This document shows, one piece after another, positions 1 to 10,709 of a stretch of 39,916 bases of DNA (its first letter is position 1; each line of letters opens with the position of its first letter). Under the pieces are notes generated by a model. The model did not search any database. It saw only the letters and a list, made by a program, of their open reading frames with translations, and had not been told where the DNA came from. Position numbers and translations under genes: made by a program. The stretch comes from Phaeoceros laevis (Eukaryota; Anthocerotophyta; Anthocerotopsida; Notothyladales): positions 1 to 39,916 of the forward strand of contig JBNGIQ010009112.1 in assembly GCA_049999765.1 (NCBI GenBank), in the 5' to 3' direction.

Positions 1-446
1 AGGCATTGAATGCAGTTGTCCTTCAGCTATTTGTGTCCACCTTCCTCAACTCGTTTCCCGATGAACCATAAGTAGGCCTTTTAATTAGTGCTGTCGTTTG
101 CCATGGCCATGACGGTAGTAGACTTTTATACTATATGTAAGTCACCGACTTACGTTGGTAACATGGATTGTGACTTGGAGCAAATCCGGGTTCATCCCAT
201 CCTGCACTTGTCACATCATATTCTTGCTGTCAGCCAACCCCTTCAAGCATATAAACGCTCATGTACTTTGTTGAGCTATATGAGCTGCAGCCATATTTTA
301 GAAAAAACTGTGCCATGTATCAATCTTACGGCTTGTTCACCCTCTACAATTACTACTCTTGTAAGCACACGTATCAGATTACGCATTCCTGATGCATCCG
401 ATATACACACATTGTATACACACACCCACACACCCGGGAATAAGTA
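1..446. other. Stretch with no recognisable gene
   Basis: Short ORFs exist on both strands, but none shows a domain, a codon pattern or splice context that I recognise. The right part (about 402-446) is a degenerate CA-rich simple repeat that leads into the (GT)n run of the dispersed repeat starting at 447. Confidence 0.6.
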
Positions 447-643
447 TGTGTGTGTGTGTGTGATTTTGAGGAGGTTATCGGTCCCATGAAGGGTCCCCCC
501 TTGCCCTTGCTGGGGCACCCGCATGCGGGCGGGTACAGGAGTTTTTTATTTCTTCAGAATTCCGCCGCCCATCGTCCACCATGCCCGGTTCCCAGGGTGA
601 ACTAGCGAGACCTCTCTTACACTTTAAATAGGTGTAAGAGGTG
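447..643 (-). repeat. Dispersed repeat, copy A, ending in a (GT)n/(AC)n run
   Basis: A (GT)n run at 447-462 is followed by about 180 bp that realigns with 32872-33072. Shared blocks include GAGGAGGTT, GGTCCC, CCCCCCTTGCCC, GGGCACCCG, GTACAGGA and AGGGTGAACTAG in the same order. Read on the minus strand, the unit ends in an (AC)n simple repeat, as SINE or LINE 3' tails often do. Copy A also has 8-bp inverted arms TCTTACAC/GTGTAAGA near its far end. Family unknown; strand inferred from the tail. Confidence 0.6.
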
Positions 644-1002
644 CTGTGGGTGGCATGCAAGAATTCAGGAAGAAATTAAAAACTATCAAAGAAAAAAGGA
701 AAATGGGGTGAGAAGATGAAAAGGAAGAGCGAAAGTGACGTTACGTAGTGCGTGATATACGTAGGTAGTTAGGAAGCGTATAAAACGCAAGGCTTAATTG
801 GGAAAGTAAGGACGAAACGTATCATGAGGCCACATATGAAAAGCCGACCGGGTTTGGGCCTTGTATGAAATTGGTATTTTACCTACGTAAAATAACTTGA
901 AACGTGAGGCCTTAAAAGTTTACAGGTTTGTGCTTCCGAAAGAGTATGAGACAGTACAGCAAACCAGAGGAGCAAACAGAATGGTAGACGGAGTACAAGA
1001 GA

Positions 1003-1312
1003 GTCCTTTTGTGGACACGAACTGCGTTCCATATTCCACAGTGGAGAAGTCATGTTCTAAACGATTGTCAAGCAGAGTATCAGCAAATCCTTCATGTGCC
1101 AGACAGAGTATCATGGGAACCTCCTGTGGACACGAACTGCGTTCCATATTCCACAGTGAAGAAGTCATGTTCTAAACAATTGTCAAGCAGAGTATCAGCA
1201 AATCCTTCATGTGCCAGAGTACCAGAGTATCATGGGAGCCTCCTGTGGACACGAACTGCGTTCCATATTCCACAGTGGAAAAGTCATGTTCTAAACAATT
1301 GCCAAGCCGAGT
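1003..1312. repeat. Tandem repeat, about 2.6 copies of a 115-119 bp unit
   Basis: The motif GTGGACACGAACTGCGTTCC begins at 1011, 1126 and 1245, giving periods of 115 and 119 bp. The second unit is 4 bp longer because of a small duplication near its end (CCAGAGTACCAGAGTATC). Copies differ by only a few substitutions, so the array is young. ORFs in several frames cross it but simply repeat the unit, so I do not call a gene. Confidence 0.85.
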
Positions 1313-2474
1313 AGATCGTAGAGTGGTAGTAGTACAAATGAGCAATTGAAGATGATAAAGTTTCAGAACCTGAGGTGTTGGTGGCGAAGGCAACATTCCA
1401 AAGTCTTCGTATTCTGCATGTTGTCATGAGAGTCTACATTGCTGGATAATTAGAAGACCTTCTTCTTTGCCTCCGCCTTTGAGATGTCCAACAGAGGATG
1501 TTCAGCAATTTTGGCAGGCCTGCAGAATGTCCTCCCCAAGAGGAGTTATGAATCAGATATGTGTCTGCCGCAGCGAGCAGAGGTCGTGAGCACTACAGCA
1601 TTCCTGAGCTCCCAAACTGAGCGCTCTGTGTGGGCCTGAACACAACTGAACAACAATTCTGGATCAGCAGCCACCGTGCGTCCAAGCAGCTCCCTTATGC
1701 GTCAAAACAGTTGGGACTCATAGAATTTTGGAGCACGGTTGGCTGGTAATAGCGACCCCCCAGTGACCGAACTGTGTCTGGACAGGTGCCCGGAAAATTA
1801 ATCAAGCCGCCCCAGAGCACAGAACTGAGTGATGAGAGGAGGCTGATAAGAGCAGGTTGGAACACACAACCGGCTGCTACTGCCCTCGTAAGCAGCACAA
1901 CTCCAAGACTCTTCGTCGCATCCGCAGCACTTAAGCTTACAAAGCCCACAAAACCCCAACCTTGTAGCTGCGACAGGCCTGCAGTCTCACAATGCCCAGC
2001 AGTCCTGTAGCCTTGCAGCCTTGTATTCTTGAACAGCCTTGCATAGCCTCACACTACAAGACTCCAAATTCCGGCGTCCTCAAAGCTCCACAGTGCGGTG
2101 CCCACAGAGCTTGGTAGAAAGGACTCAAGCTTCAAGCCTCACACCCTCATAGTAAAGCCTCAAGCTTCACAGCATCCTAAGCTCTTTAGCAGTGAATACC
2201 CCAGCAGCACGAGATCTCCAGCAGCCTGAACTCTCCAGCAGTAATCACCCATCGTAATCTGTAGTGCCCGCCACTTGTTTGATAACTGGGACTGTTCCTC
2301 GAGGTGATCCCTTTTGCTGTGGAGAACTACTTCGATCTCATTGGTTGCCACGTTCTTGGGGAAGAGTCATTGCGCTGTGGCGTGCACTGCCTCGCCTGAA
2401 AGTGTGTCCCTAGTGGAGAAAACTCTTTCGCCCTCTTGTTCCATGGGTGACGGCGTAACAGAGCACCACATCAT
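1313..2474. other. Gene-free stretch
   Basis: No ORF with recognisable content. From about 1930 to 2200 the plus strand has loosely repeated AAGCCTC/CAAGCTTCA words, suggesting an old, degenerate short-period repeat. Confidence 0.5.
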
Positions 2475-3787
2475 CTAGCAGACCTCTTTTGACAATCTTT
2501 GAGTGCAGCTCCCTGCCCTTCGGTATGGCACCAATGCTTGTAATCGCCCAGCGATCAGGGCATTCCATGTGACCACATTCTTTGTGTCCATGCTGTTAAA
2601 AACCTGGCACGCATCTTCCAGCTCACCATATTTTGCATACATGTCCACTAGGCAGGTGCGTGCCAGAAGACCTCTTTTGACCTTCTGTATGGCAGCAGTG
2701 CTTGCACAATCTTTGAGTGCAGCTCCCTGCCCTTCTGTATGGCCTTCAGAAAGCACGCAAAAGTAACACGGTCAACCAAAATGAGGCCCGCCTCCTCCAT
2801 TTTTCCATACACAACAATCTTTGAGTGCAGCTCCCTGCCGTGACCACATTTGCATACATGTCCACCAGGCAGGTGCCCACCACTACATCATCCAGCAAAC
2901 CTCTTTTGACAATCTTGGAGTGCAGCTCCCTGCCCTTCTGTATGGCACCAGTGGTTGCACACGCCCAGCAATCAGGGTTGTTTTATGTGACCACATTTTT
3001 GTGTTCGTGCTGTCAAAAATATGGCACGCCTCTCCCAGCTGACCACATTTTGCATACATGTTTACCGGGCAGTTGCCCACCGCTACATCAGCCAACAAAT
3101 CTCTTTGACACCAGTGCTTGCAGACGCCCGGCTACCAGCACTATCCATGTCACCACATCCCTTTGTGACCATGCTGTCAAAAACCTGGCGCAGAGCACCT
3201 TCCAACTCACCACATTTTGCACACATGTCCACCAAGCAGGTGCTGACCACTACATCATCCAGCAGACCTCTTTTGACAATCTTTGAGTGCAGCTCCCTGC
3301 CCTTCTGTATGGCAGGAGGTAGCAGTGGTTGCACATTCCTTCAGAAAGCAAGCAAAAAGTAACACGGTCAGCCAAAAAGGGGCATGCCTCCTCCATTTGT
3401 CCATACACCACAAGCGCCTCTTGGCAGCAGAGTCCTTGCGGTGCACACCGAGCGATCAGGGCATTCCATGTCACCACATTCTGTGTCCATGCTGTTAAAA
3501 ACCTGTCGCGCATCTTCCAGGTCACCACATTTTGCATATATGTCCACCAGGCAGGTGCCCACCACTACCTCATCCAGCAGACCACTTTTGACAATCTTTG
3601 GGCGCAGCTCCCTACACTTCTGTATGGCACCAGTGCATGCACACGCTATTATGGTAGGTGTCCGCCTCAGTCCCTTCTTCCTCAGTGCCAAAGGATTTCT
3701 GGTAGTACTATTGGCAGATCCCGGTCTTGCTTGCCAATGCACATTCTCCAGAAAGTTTGTTAGAGACATCTGGAAGTCACAGCTCAT
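2475..3787 (-). pseudogene. Collapsed PLS-type pentatricopeptide repeat (PPR) pseudogene, locus A
   Basis: The minus strand encodes, in changing frames, about five copies of a PPR triplet unit. Hallmarks are GRELHSKIVKRGLLDD, LVDMYAKCGELEDARQVF and NVVTWNALIAG. Intact PPR proteins bind organellar RNA, each repeat reading about one base. Here the frame changes at least four times. Pieces are joined at the same words in different copies, for example the block read on the plus strand as GCAGCTCCCTGCCCTTCTG. This pattern fits unequal recombination within a tandem array of roughly 300-bp units. No continuous product is possible. The 5'-most piece (3787-3368) has an N-terminal stretch without PPR features. 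A closely related pseudogene lies at 27890-28530. Confidence 0.85.
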
Positions 3788-4485
3788 GCGGCAAAAAACT
3801 TAATGAAGCATGCATTCATTTATTGTGTCAAGGATAACCCTTTGACTGGCCCAGCTGTAGATCAGTCATTCTTTGCCACTGTCCGAGGTGCATCCAGCTA
3901 CGAGCTACCAACATTGCTGCCCCAAGAGTTAAGTGATCTGTCAAGCTTGTTTTCCTGCATGAGTTCTGTTTCACACTCATTGCATAGCTTTGTGGTTAGT
4001 TGCAAACAACTTGGGCAGTTGCCCATTGATCCCAGACCGAAAAATGCATCATCAAGTTCAAAATGGCAAGAAAGGAACATCTGCTCAACGTGTTTTGAAA
4101 AGGAAAAATTCTGTAATGGCCTGAATGTGCCTGACCTGCTGTGTCATGCTCCCAGGGAGAAACCTATAGTTGCTGGATCACCAGGTTGACCGCTGAGTGT
4201 GGAATACTAGCTGCTAGCTTGGATACTCAGGTGACTGCAACCTCAAAAACTTATGGCTGCAACTTTATGAGGAAAAGTGGAAAAAGGAGGGTCTAAGAAA
4301 CAACAAACGACAGTAATCTTAGAATGAGCAGGACCGCCTTGGCGTGGCAAGTGCAATGCACTTGGTTACAGCGTGATTAGACACCCGGAGGCCCGTGGAA
4401 CTGCGAAAACGGTAAAGAACAGAGCAGAATCCCACTCAGATGAAAAAGACAGCAAACACAACAACAAAAGCACCAAAACGGGCAA
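3788..4485. other. Stretch with one unrecognised plus-strand ORF
   Basis: An ORF at 3803-4189 (128 codons, plus) contains scattered cysteines (CSTCFEKEKFC) but no domain I recognise. It starts right where the PPR pseudogene ends. I cannot say whether it is an exon of something larger. The remainder is gene-free. Confidence 0.3.
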
Positions 4486-5165
4486 TTATTTGCACTCCCA
4501 GAACCGCCTTGACAAGGCGATCACAATGGACGTAGTCTCAGGCCGATCAGACCACGGGAAGGCAGCAAAATGAGTGGCGGCGCACGGAAACCCTAGGTGG
4601 CAGCCATAGCCATGGCGAAAACTAAGCGGTATCAGCCGAGGGAGGGCAAATTCCGAGGGACTATGGCAAAAAGGCAGCGAAAAAGCAAGCTGGGCCTGAT
4701 CAAACACACCAACGTTGTCAAATGCGATCGCATGCACATGTGGTGGGAAAGAAGGCACAACAGGACTGTGAGCTCGAGGGGTGAACTCAATGGCTATGTC
4801 GTCGTCATTGACTGTTCCGACCTCCCTAATTGGCACATCGCCTATCTGTGCCTCCACCGTGGTGACCACAGGGACCTGGTCACCAAAAGCCAGAGCCCTT
4901 ACTGCTCCTCCCTTCCTAGCATCCATCAGCCTAGTAGAGCGCCGAGGCTCTACCACACCAGACATCTCCCTCTCAACCTTCCGCCGAGCAGCTCTTGCCT
5001 CCTTAGCTTTCGATCGAGCCAGCAGCTCCGCGGTACGAGCCGCAAGGGCAGAAGCTTACTCCTTCTTTCTGGCTCGACAGACGCGTTGATATCCAGCATC
5101 ACGCTCCCGATGTCGGTGTGTCCGCGGACTCATAGCTGCAAGGCGCGCAGCAGGCGACTGGGCCA
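4486..5165 (-). pseudogene. Decayed ORF with a basic, Ala/Arg-rich helical segment; function unknown
   Basis: Reading minus from an ATG at 5165, one frame stays open to 4486 except for a single TAA about 38 codons in. The N-terminal part is basic (MSPRTHRHRERDAG, then VCRARKKE just before the stop). It is followed by an Ala/Lys/Arg-rich stretch likely to form a long helix (ELLARSKAKEARAARRKVER) and then by EPRRSTRLMDARK. The C-terminal part is low in recognisable features. The content is coding-like because the frame runs about 225 codons with one stop. It could be a transposon accessory protein or a fragment of a nuclear protein; I do not recognise the family. Confidence 0.4.
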
Positions 5166-5268
5166 TGCCGAGGTGCGATTGTAGTGCGTGCTACAAAAAT
5201 GAGTGGCAACCCTTACGGTAAGTTGCCCATCCCGAGTCAGCACTGCTATGCAACGTTGCAATGAGAAT

Positions 5269-5526
5269 TCATACTGATGCTGGCTTGCAATTACAAGCAG
5301 CAGCCCTGGCCAACTGGTAGCTACAAGTCTTCAGCTCAGCCTGATGCTGCTCAGTCACGCACATATCCAGCAGCGATGGCACTCTATGTATCACCACATA
5401 TCTGCATATCTCCTCAAAGAAGCTCCAACCTGCTTCGAGATGTTGAAAGCATGGTACCAGAATAAATAGGGCACATACTACCGCAAGAAGAAGCTTTTGG
5501 TGAGGCTGCTCACCACGATAGGACAC
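5269..5526 (-). CDS. Hypothetical small cysteine-containing ORF with a signal-peptide-like start
   Basis: This 85-codon ORF begins MSYRGEQPHQKLLLAVVCAL, a short polar start followed by a hydrophobic core (about residues 11-27), as in a secretory signal. The rest carries several cysteines (EEIC, DMC, KTC, ACNC). Small secreted Cys-rich proteins are common in plants, but this pattern does not match a family I know. There is no splice or promoter evidence, and at this length a chance ORF is quite possible. Confidence 0.22.
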   Translation of the reverse strand: MSYRGEQPHQKLLLAVVCALFILVPCFQHLEAGWSFFEEICRYVVIHRVPSLLDMCVTEQHQAELKTCSYQLARAAACNCKPASV

Positions 5527-6593
5527 TACCTTACCGGTCTCTGAGTTCCTTGTTTGTCCACCTAGTAGTTGTCTTCGTCAACGACCGCACCGATTACACC
5601 GCTAATGATGTTGATCACATCTGTGGTACGACGCTTGGAGTGGAAAGCCTCCACCAAAGCTGTGACAAAACTTTGTGCCATGCACGCGATCTCGCCTAGA
5701 CACCGACCCCCCAAAAAAATATTGTAACATTGTAACTTGCCGCTTCATATTACAACGAAGCTTTTACATCGACTTTCGTCGTAATATACCGTTTGTGCAC
5801 AAACATCAAAACCACCCCAAAACCACACCAAACACAAAACTAGCTGCCTGCCTGACCCCTGCAAGCTGCCTCCTACACAAAACTAGCTACCTGCCTGACC
5901 TCTACAAGCTGCCTCCTACCTCATCCACACCTCCCTTCTTCCTCTTCTGTGCACCACACTTGGATGGAGTTGAGACATTGTTGTGCTCAACCATGTCCAC
6001 AACTACACCCTTGCTGATGCCCCCTTCCAGACGCTCGTCACTTCTCCTACCTGCAAAGGTCATGAATCCATGTGAGGATTCCCAAAACTACCATACAACA
6101 GCAGCCCCGGTTTCTCCTCTCTGCATATTACAGGAAGGCACTAATTAGGACTACTTAGGACTCGGCCAACCTTGCATACCAAAGAAAGCAGTAAGCTTTA
6201 TGCTTACCCAGTCGCTGGGACATGCTTCTCATGTACTTTGAGTTCCAATCCGTGACTGTCCCACCAGCCATCCTCCAACAAATCTCAGATGTAGGCAAGC
6301 AAAAAACATATTAGCCTATGCAGGCACTCGGAAACACATGTGCATACACTCCTCATAAAGTGAAAAAAAAAAGGTGCAGACACTCCTCCAGACTCGGCAC
6401 GCCAATGCCTGCAGCCTCCTCAGGGCTTGGAACTTGCAGCCCTGTTGCGGCAAAGAAAACCAGCCCCTCCTCGCAATGCACCCACAACCAAAAACATGTT
6501 GTCAAGCCCTCCTCCAGGCTCAGCACCATGAGGCTGCCTGTCCAGCCTGGACGACGCCCTCCTCAGGGCTCTAAGCCGTCGGAGTCCCACATA
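5527..6593. other. Gene-free stretch left of the Copia element
   Basis: Nothing recognisable apart from the short tandem duplication at 5834-5919. A degenerate CCTCCTCAGGCT/CCTCCAGGCTC motif recurs between about 6385 and 6570. Confidence 0.5.
5834..5919. repeat. Two tandem copies of a 43-bp unit
   Basis: ACAAAACTAGCTGCCTGCCT starts at 5834 and recurs with few changes at 5877. Both copies end in AAGCTGCCTCCTAC. Confidence 0.85.
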
Positions 6594-6797
6594 ATTTAAT
6601 AGTCGAAACGCCATGAGGCATGTGTAAAAGGTCACGACTAACGGTTGTGACCTAAAAGACTAACTGCCGTGTCCCCACGACGGGACACGGCCAACCGCCG
6701 TCACCTCCTACCTTAAAAGAGAGAGTACGCGCGACATAAAATATCTTTTCTTGCCTTGCTTCTAATCTATGCATTTACGATCCTAGCCTGATCTTCA
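6594..6797 (+). repeat. 5' LTR of the Copia element
   Basis: Aligns without gaps to 12938-13141 with nine differences, all transitions. It ends in CA directly before the primer binding site. It contains the inverted words TCACGACTAACGGTTGTGAC and a C/T-rich 3' third. Confidence 0.88.
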
Positions 6798-6809
6798 TGG
6801 TATCAGAGC
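6798..6809 (+). promoter_or_regulatory. Primer binding site, initiator tRNA-Met type
   Basis: TGGTATCAGAGC lies immediately after the 5' LTR. This is the standard plant Copia primer binding site, complementary to the 3' end of initiator methionyl-tRNA. Confidence 0.95.
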
Positions 6810-7197
6810 GGGATTTTTTAGATGGATACCACCGCACTCAAATCTTTGTGTGCAGTTTGCAACTGCGACTCTGGTGACTGCATCAAAAATTTGACTCATG
6901 AGCACTTTAGACTTGTTTTGCAGTCTTTAAAGATGTCTCTGCTCAAACAGTTTGGGTCGCTTGCTGAATCTTTCCTTGCTGCTGTAGTCCACCACTATTA
7001 TAGTTAGACTACGGTGCAATGCCTAGAAGGAGAAGTAAGAAAGTTGCATCTGGTTGTCTAGGGGCTGTACAACAGGAAAATCTCTTCAAATTTTTGACTT
7101 TAGAAGTCCAACCTGTATTCATTAGGCCAGCCCCCTCAGTCCACGTGTTCAATCCATCAACACAAAGCCTGATCCAATCTCACACATTAAAGCAGAA

Positions 7198-7647
7198 GTG
7201 AAAAATAAAGTGCAGCAGGCAAGTCAGATTTCTGTTGCAAAGGTTCATGCACTTACGAATTCAAAGTCCACACTTTGTCATCAGTGCGCAGATCACTTTA
7301 ATTCTTTCCCTTCGCCGTCGGATCATTTGCTTCTTGAAGTTTATGATGTCATAAAGGCAAATACTACACAAACCAAAAGTCCCATTGATAACATTTTTCG
7401 GATTTTAGACAAAGTCTGGGTAAAGCTAGAAGCACTTAGCATCCAGATTCGTACCTCGTCCAAAACTCAACAGCTAAAGCAGTTTGAAACACGTTACGGG
7501 TTTAGGCACATGAAGAATCAAGGTTTCCCTGTTGTTGACCAGATGTGTGACATCCTTGATGACTGCGATAAACAGACAGCAGACATGATTAGAGCCCTCC
7601 GCAAGAAGGGCATAAATCCTGTTCAATTTCCTGTGAATGTCACATAG
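7198..7647 (+). CDS. Extra ORF between PBS and gag of the Copia element; function unknown
   Basis: A 149-codon frame opens at a GTG (7198; no ATG at its head) and ends TGTCACATAG. It overlaps the probable gag ATG (7637) by 11 bases in another frame. The protein is mixed-charge and probably largely helical, with a CHQC pair near residue 23 and a C-terminal CDILDDCDKQTADMIRALRK segment. No gag, zinc-knuckle or enzyme motif is visible. Two shorter ORFs upstream (6822-7007, 7019-7201) may be broken pieces of the same reading unit. Copia elements usually start gag soon after the PBS, so this 840-bp leader is longer than normal. It could be a captured host fragment or an element-specific protein. 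Confidence 0.4.
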   Translation: MKNKVQQASQISVAKVHALTNSKSTLCHQCADHFNSFPSPSDHLLLEVYDVIKANTTQTKSPIDNIFRILDKVWVKLEALSIQIRTSSKTQQLKQFETRYGFRHMKNQGFPVVDQMCDILDDCDKQTADMIRALRKKGINPVQFPVNVT

Positions 7648-8880
7648 GGGTAGAGGTGTAGTAAACACACCGAGAAGAGGGAGGGCTGCTAGTTGAGATC
7701 ATGGTACATCACAAGGTAGAGGACACGCAGTCAGCAGCTCATCAGATCCGTTCGACCCCCTATCCCTTGGTAGCACCGCATCTCATTCGAACACATCATC
7801 CCCTCAAGGTCCAGCACCTAGTGCACAGTCCAGTAATACTGCTGCACAGGCACAAGTTTTTAGACAAGGTCTAGCCCTACAGCTAGCCACCCGAGTAATC
7901 CAGAAAATGGCAGCAGCTGCGGGAACAGTGCACAATACCACTGTTAATAACCTGAAGATCGATTTCAAGAAGAAGGACAGATTCTCTGGTTCTCAGTTTG
8001 ATATATGGTCCCTTCGGGTAAAGACGATACTGAGGGAACATGATCTTTGAGATGTGGTTATAGGAACCTCGGCAAAACCAGCCCAAGGTTCAGCCCAAGC
8101 AGACATAGATGCCTGGAACAAGAAGGACCTGCAGGCATTGGGTGTCATACAGGCTGCGTTAGATGGCTCCATGATAGACTATACTCAAGATGTGGCCTCA
8201 ACCAAGGAGGCATGGGATGCATTAACCCATGCATTCTAAGTAGTAAACGGAACCTCCATGGTAACTTCAACAAGATCCTTCTACACATGTAAAATGAAGG
8301 AATCAGATACCATCGAGGGCCATATTAGCAAGTTTCGTACACTAAGATCAAAGTTGACATCAAGTGGTACGACAACGACAGAAATACAGGCAGCCATTGC
8401 CTTACTTCTAACACTTCCTGAAAGTTACCGGACATTTATGAGCAACTACAGCTCAAACCTTCGTAACATACAACAAGCAACTCATGCAGGCCAAAATCCA
8501 GATGTGCACTTATCTGATCTGGTTGGTGCTCTTCTCGAGGAAGAGGCAACGAGGAATGCAAATCATGGTGGCACCTCCCACAGAGAAGAGGCCTCAAATA
8601 GGGTACTCTACACACAAAGGAGCCCTCGAAGACCACCGCCGCGGCAACCTTGGACCAACACCAACATTTCACCTTCTAAGAAGCGTCCAGGGGCAGGACC
8701 TGCAAGGAAAAAGGGTCCGCGTAATTGGTGTTTGATCCCAGGACATTATGAATCCGAATGTCGAAAGAAAAAGGCTAATGAGCCTCGCCGTGTTGCACCT
8801 GCAGCAGAAAGCAACGTGGTTCAGAGGAAAAACACTATTTTGGCAGTCTTTATGATTGCTACGACTCAGGTCAATGACGT
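7637..8880 (+). pseudogene. Copia gag (nucleocapsid), broken
   Basis: From ATG 7637 the frame reads through an RG-rich start (MSHRGRGVVNTPRRGRA). It then passes a Copia gag core with DRFSGSQFDIWSLRVKTIL near 8000, AWNKKDLQALGVIQ and KEAWDAL, and reaches a basic region and zinc knuckle near 8730. In-frame stops are TGA 7694, TGA 8048 and TAA 8237. The knuckle reads RNWCLIPGHYESECRKKK, so the first cysteine of the usual C-x2-C-x4-H-x4-C is replaced by Arg (CGT, one transition from TGT). Gag would form the virus-like particle and bind element RNA; this copy cannot make a full product. Confidence 0.85.
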
Positions 8881-10709
8881 GTGGTACTTGGACTCTTGTG
8901 CATCGGCACACATATGCCACAACCGGCAGTCCTTCCTTCATTATATCACAATGCCACCAGGGCAACAAGTCCTTCTAGGGGATGATCGAGGCTTGACTAT
9001 AGCCGGTGTTGGAACTGTACCTATCTTGCTGACCAATAGGACTACCATCAACCTTATGGATGTCCTGCATGTTCCCTCCATGGTGAAAAACTGGGTCTCC
9101 GTGAGTAATTTTCAGAAACAGCATGGCCTGTGCATTTCATTCATTGGCCTTGACTGCTTGATCACTGACCCACTGTACAAGGATAGAATGTTAGTCACGG
9201 GCACTCCAATAAATGATCTGTATGCACTGGACTGTGTGTCCAAGTTCGGGCTGCCAACTCCTACAGTTCAAGTGACGCAGGCAGCCTTGCTAGTTCAGCA
9301 GTCTATGCTGTGGCACGTGCCTAGGTCGGTTAATAAAATCATTCATTCATTCAATCATTGCAGATTGGGACATGCCAATTTTGACAAGATCAAAGCAATG
9401 ATAGCAGATGACACTCTATATCGAGAGAAGTTTCTACTACGAGCTGTTGAGAGACAGTTCTGTGAAGCTTGTGCTTTTGGTAAGCACCAGCGGTTACCTT
9501 ATTCCGACACGAACCCCACTAGAGCCACCAAATTGTTGGAGATAGTGCATTCGGATCTATGTGGACCGATGTCTACCACATCTCTTGGGGGGCGCCAAGT
9601 ATATCCTGTCGTTTGTCGATGATTGGAGCAGATATACAATCACCTACTTCATCAAAAACAAGAATCAAACGTTAGGATGCTTCCAGGAATACGTTATTTT
9701 TGCACAAAGGCAAACGGATGAGTTGGTAAAAACCTTGCGTAGTGATGGTGGTGGCGAGTATTGCTCGGAGGAGTTTGATACTTATTGCCGTTCTCGCGGG
9801 ATAGCCCGCCAGATCACTACTCCATATACCTCTGCTCAGAATCCTATTGCGGAGCTGAACAACAAGCATCTGCAACAAGCAGCGAAGTCCTTGCTTAAGG
9901 TCTCTCGCTTGTCCAGGGGGTATTGGGCAGAAGCTGTTGCTACAACTAACTATATCAAGATGCGTCTTCCCACCATGGCCTTTGCTGGATCCACACCCTA
10001 CGAGAGATGGACATCACACAAACCAAGGATCAATCACCTTTGGATATTCGGTGCGCCAGCCTATGCACACTTAGCTGAAGATCAGTGTGTGAAACTGGAC
10101 TACAAGGCCCGGAAATACGTTTTCGTTGGCTACACCAAAGGTATCAAAGGGTATAAGCTATATGACCCTGACTCTTGCACAACTACACACTCTAGAAGTG
10201 TCTTGTTCAATGAACTAGCATTACTAGAGCCACCACAACCAGCTCCTCTCAGCTCAGATGTGTCAAGCAGTTTTTCAGAGGATATAGATGCAGGGGTACA
10301 TTCACCTGAGCATTTAATACCCTTGCAGCCACCTGTTCATGCTACTGTTCCACAGGGACAGTCGTCCAGTCCGCAAGCAATGCCCATTCCACAAGCCATA
10401 GCCCAACACAGCTCACCAGACACACATCACGAGGAACCTAGCTACTTCCCCGAGGATGACGTATCCAGTAGAGTATCTGGTGGTCAAAATATGGCAAGTA
10501 ACGATGATGTGGATGTTGCACAGATGGACAATGATGTTATGTCAGCACCAGTGGATGATGACATGGTACCAACACATGCTGAAGTTTATGTACCTGAAGA
10601 GCCTCTGAGGAGGAGTACGAGAAGACATACCTCATCTCTAGATGAGTGGCAGACACCGCCCCTTACATATAATTCATTCTTAGTCGAAGGGCAAGGGAAC
10701 CTATGGATC
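8881..10709 (+). pseudogene. Copia protease and integrase, frameshifted
   Basis: The protease site reads WYLDSCASAHIC near 8883. The usual D-S/T-G is DSC, an active-site Gly to Cys change (GGT to TGT). The integrase zinc-binding part is at about 9340-9480 (HCRLGHANFDKI, then CEACAFGK). A single-base frameshift near 9590, next to a GGGGGG run, splits the integrase. The core continues with FVDDWSRY, KTLRSDGGGEY and NPIAELNNK, so the three acidic D, D, E positions are kept. The C-terminal linker ends with EEPLRRSTRRH before RT. A second frameshift lies near 10695. Confidence 0.88.

Noticed and set aside
2821-3362. Plus-strand ORFs across the PPR locus
   Set aside because: They are antisense shadows; the PPR motifs are on the minus strand.
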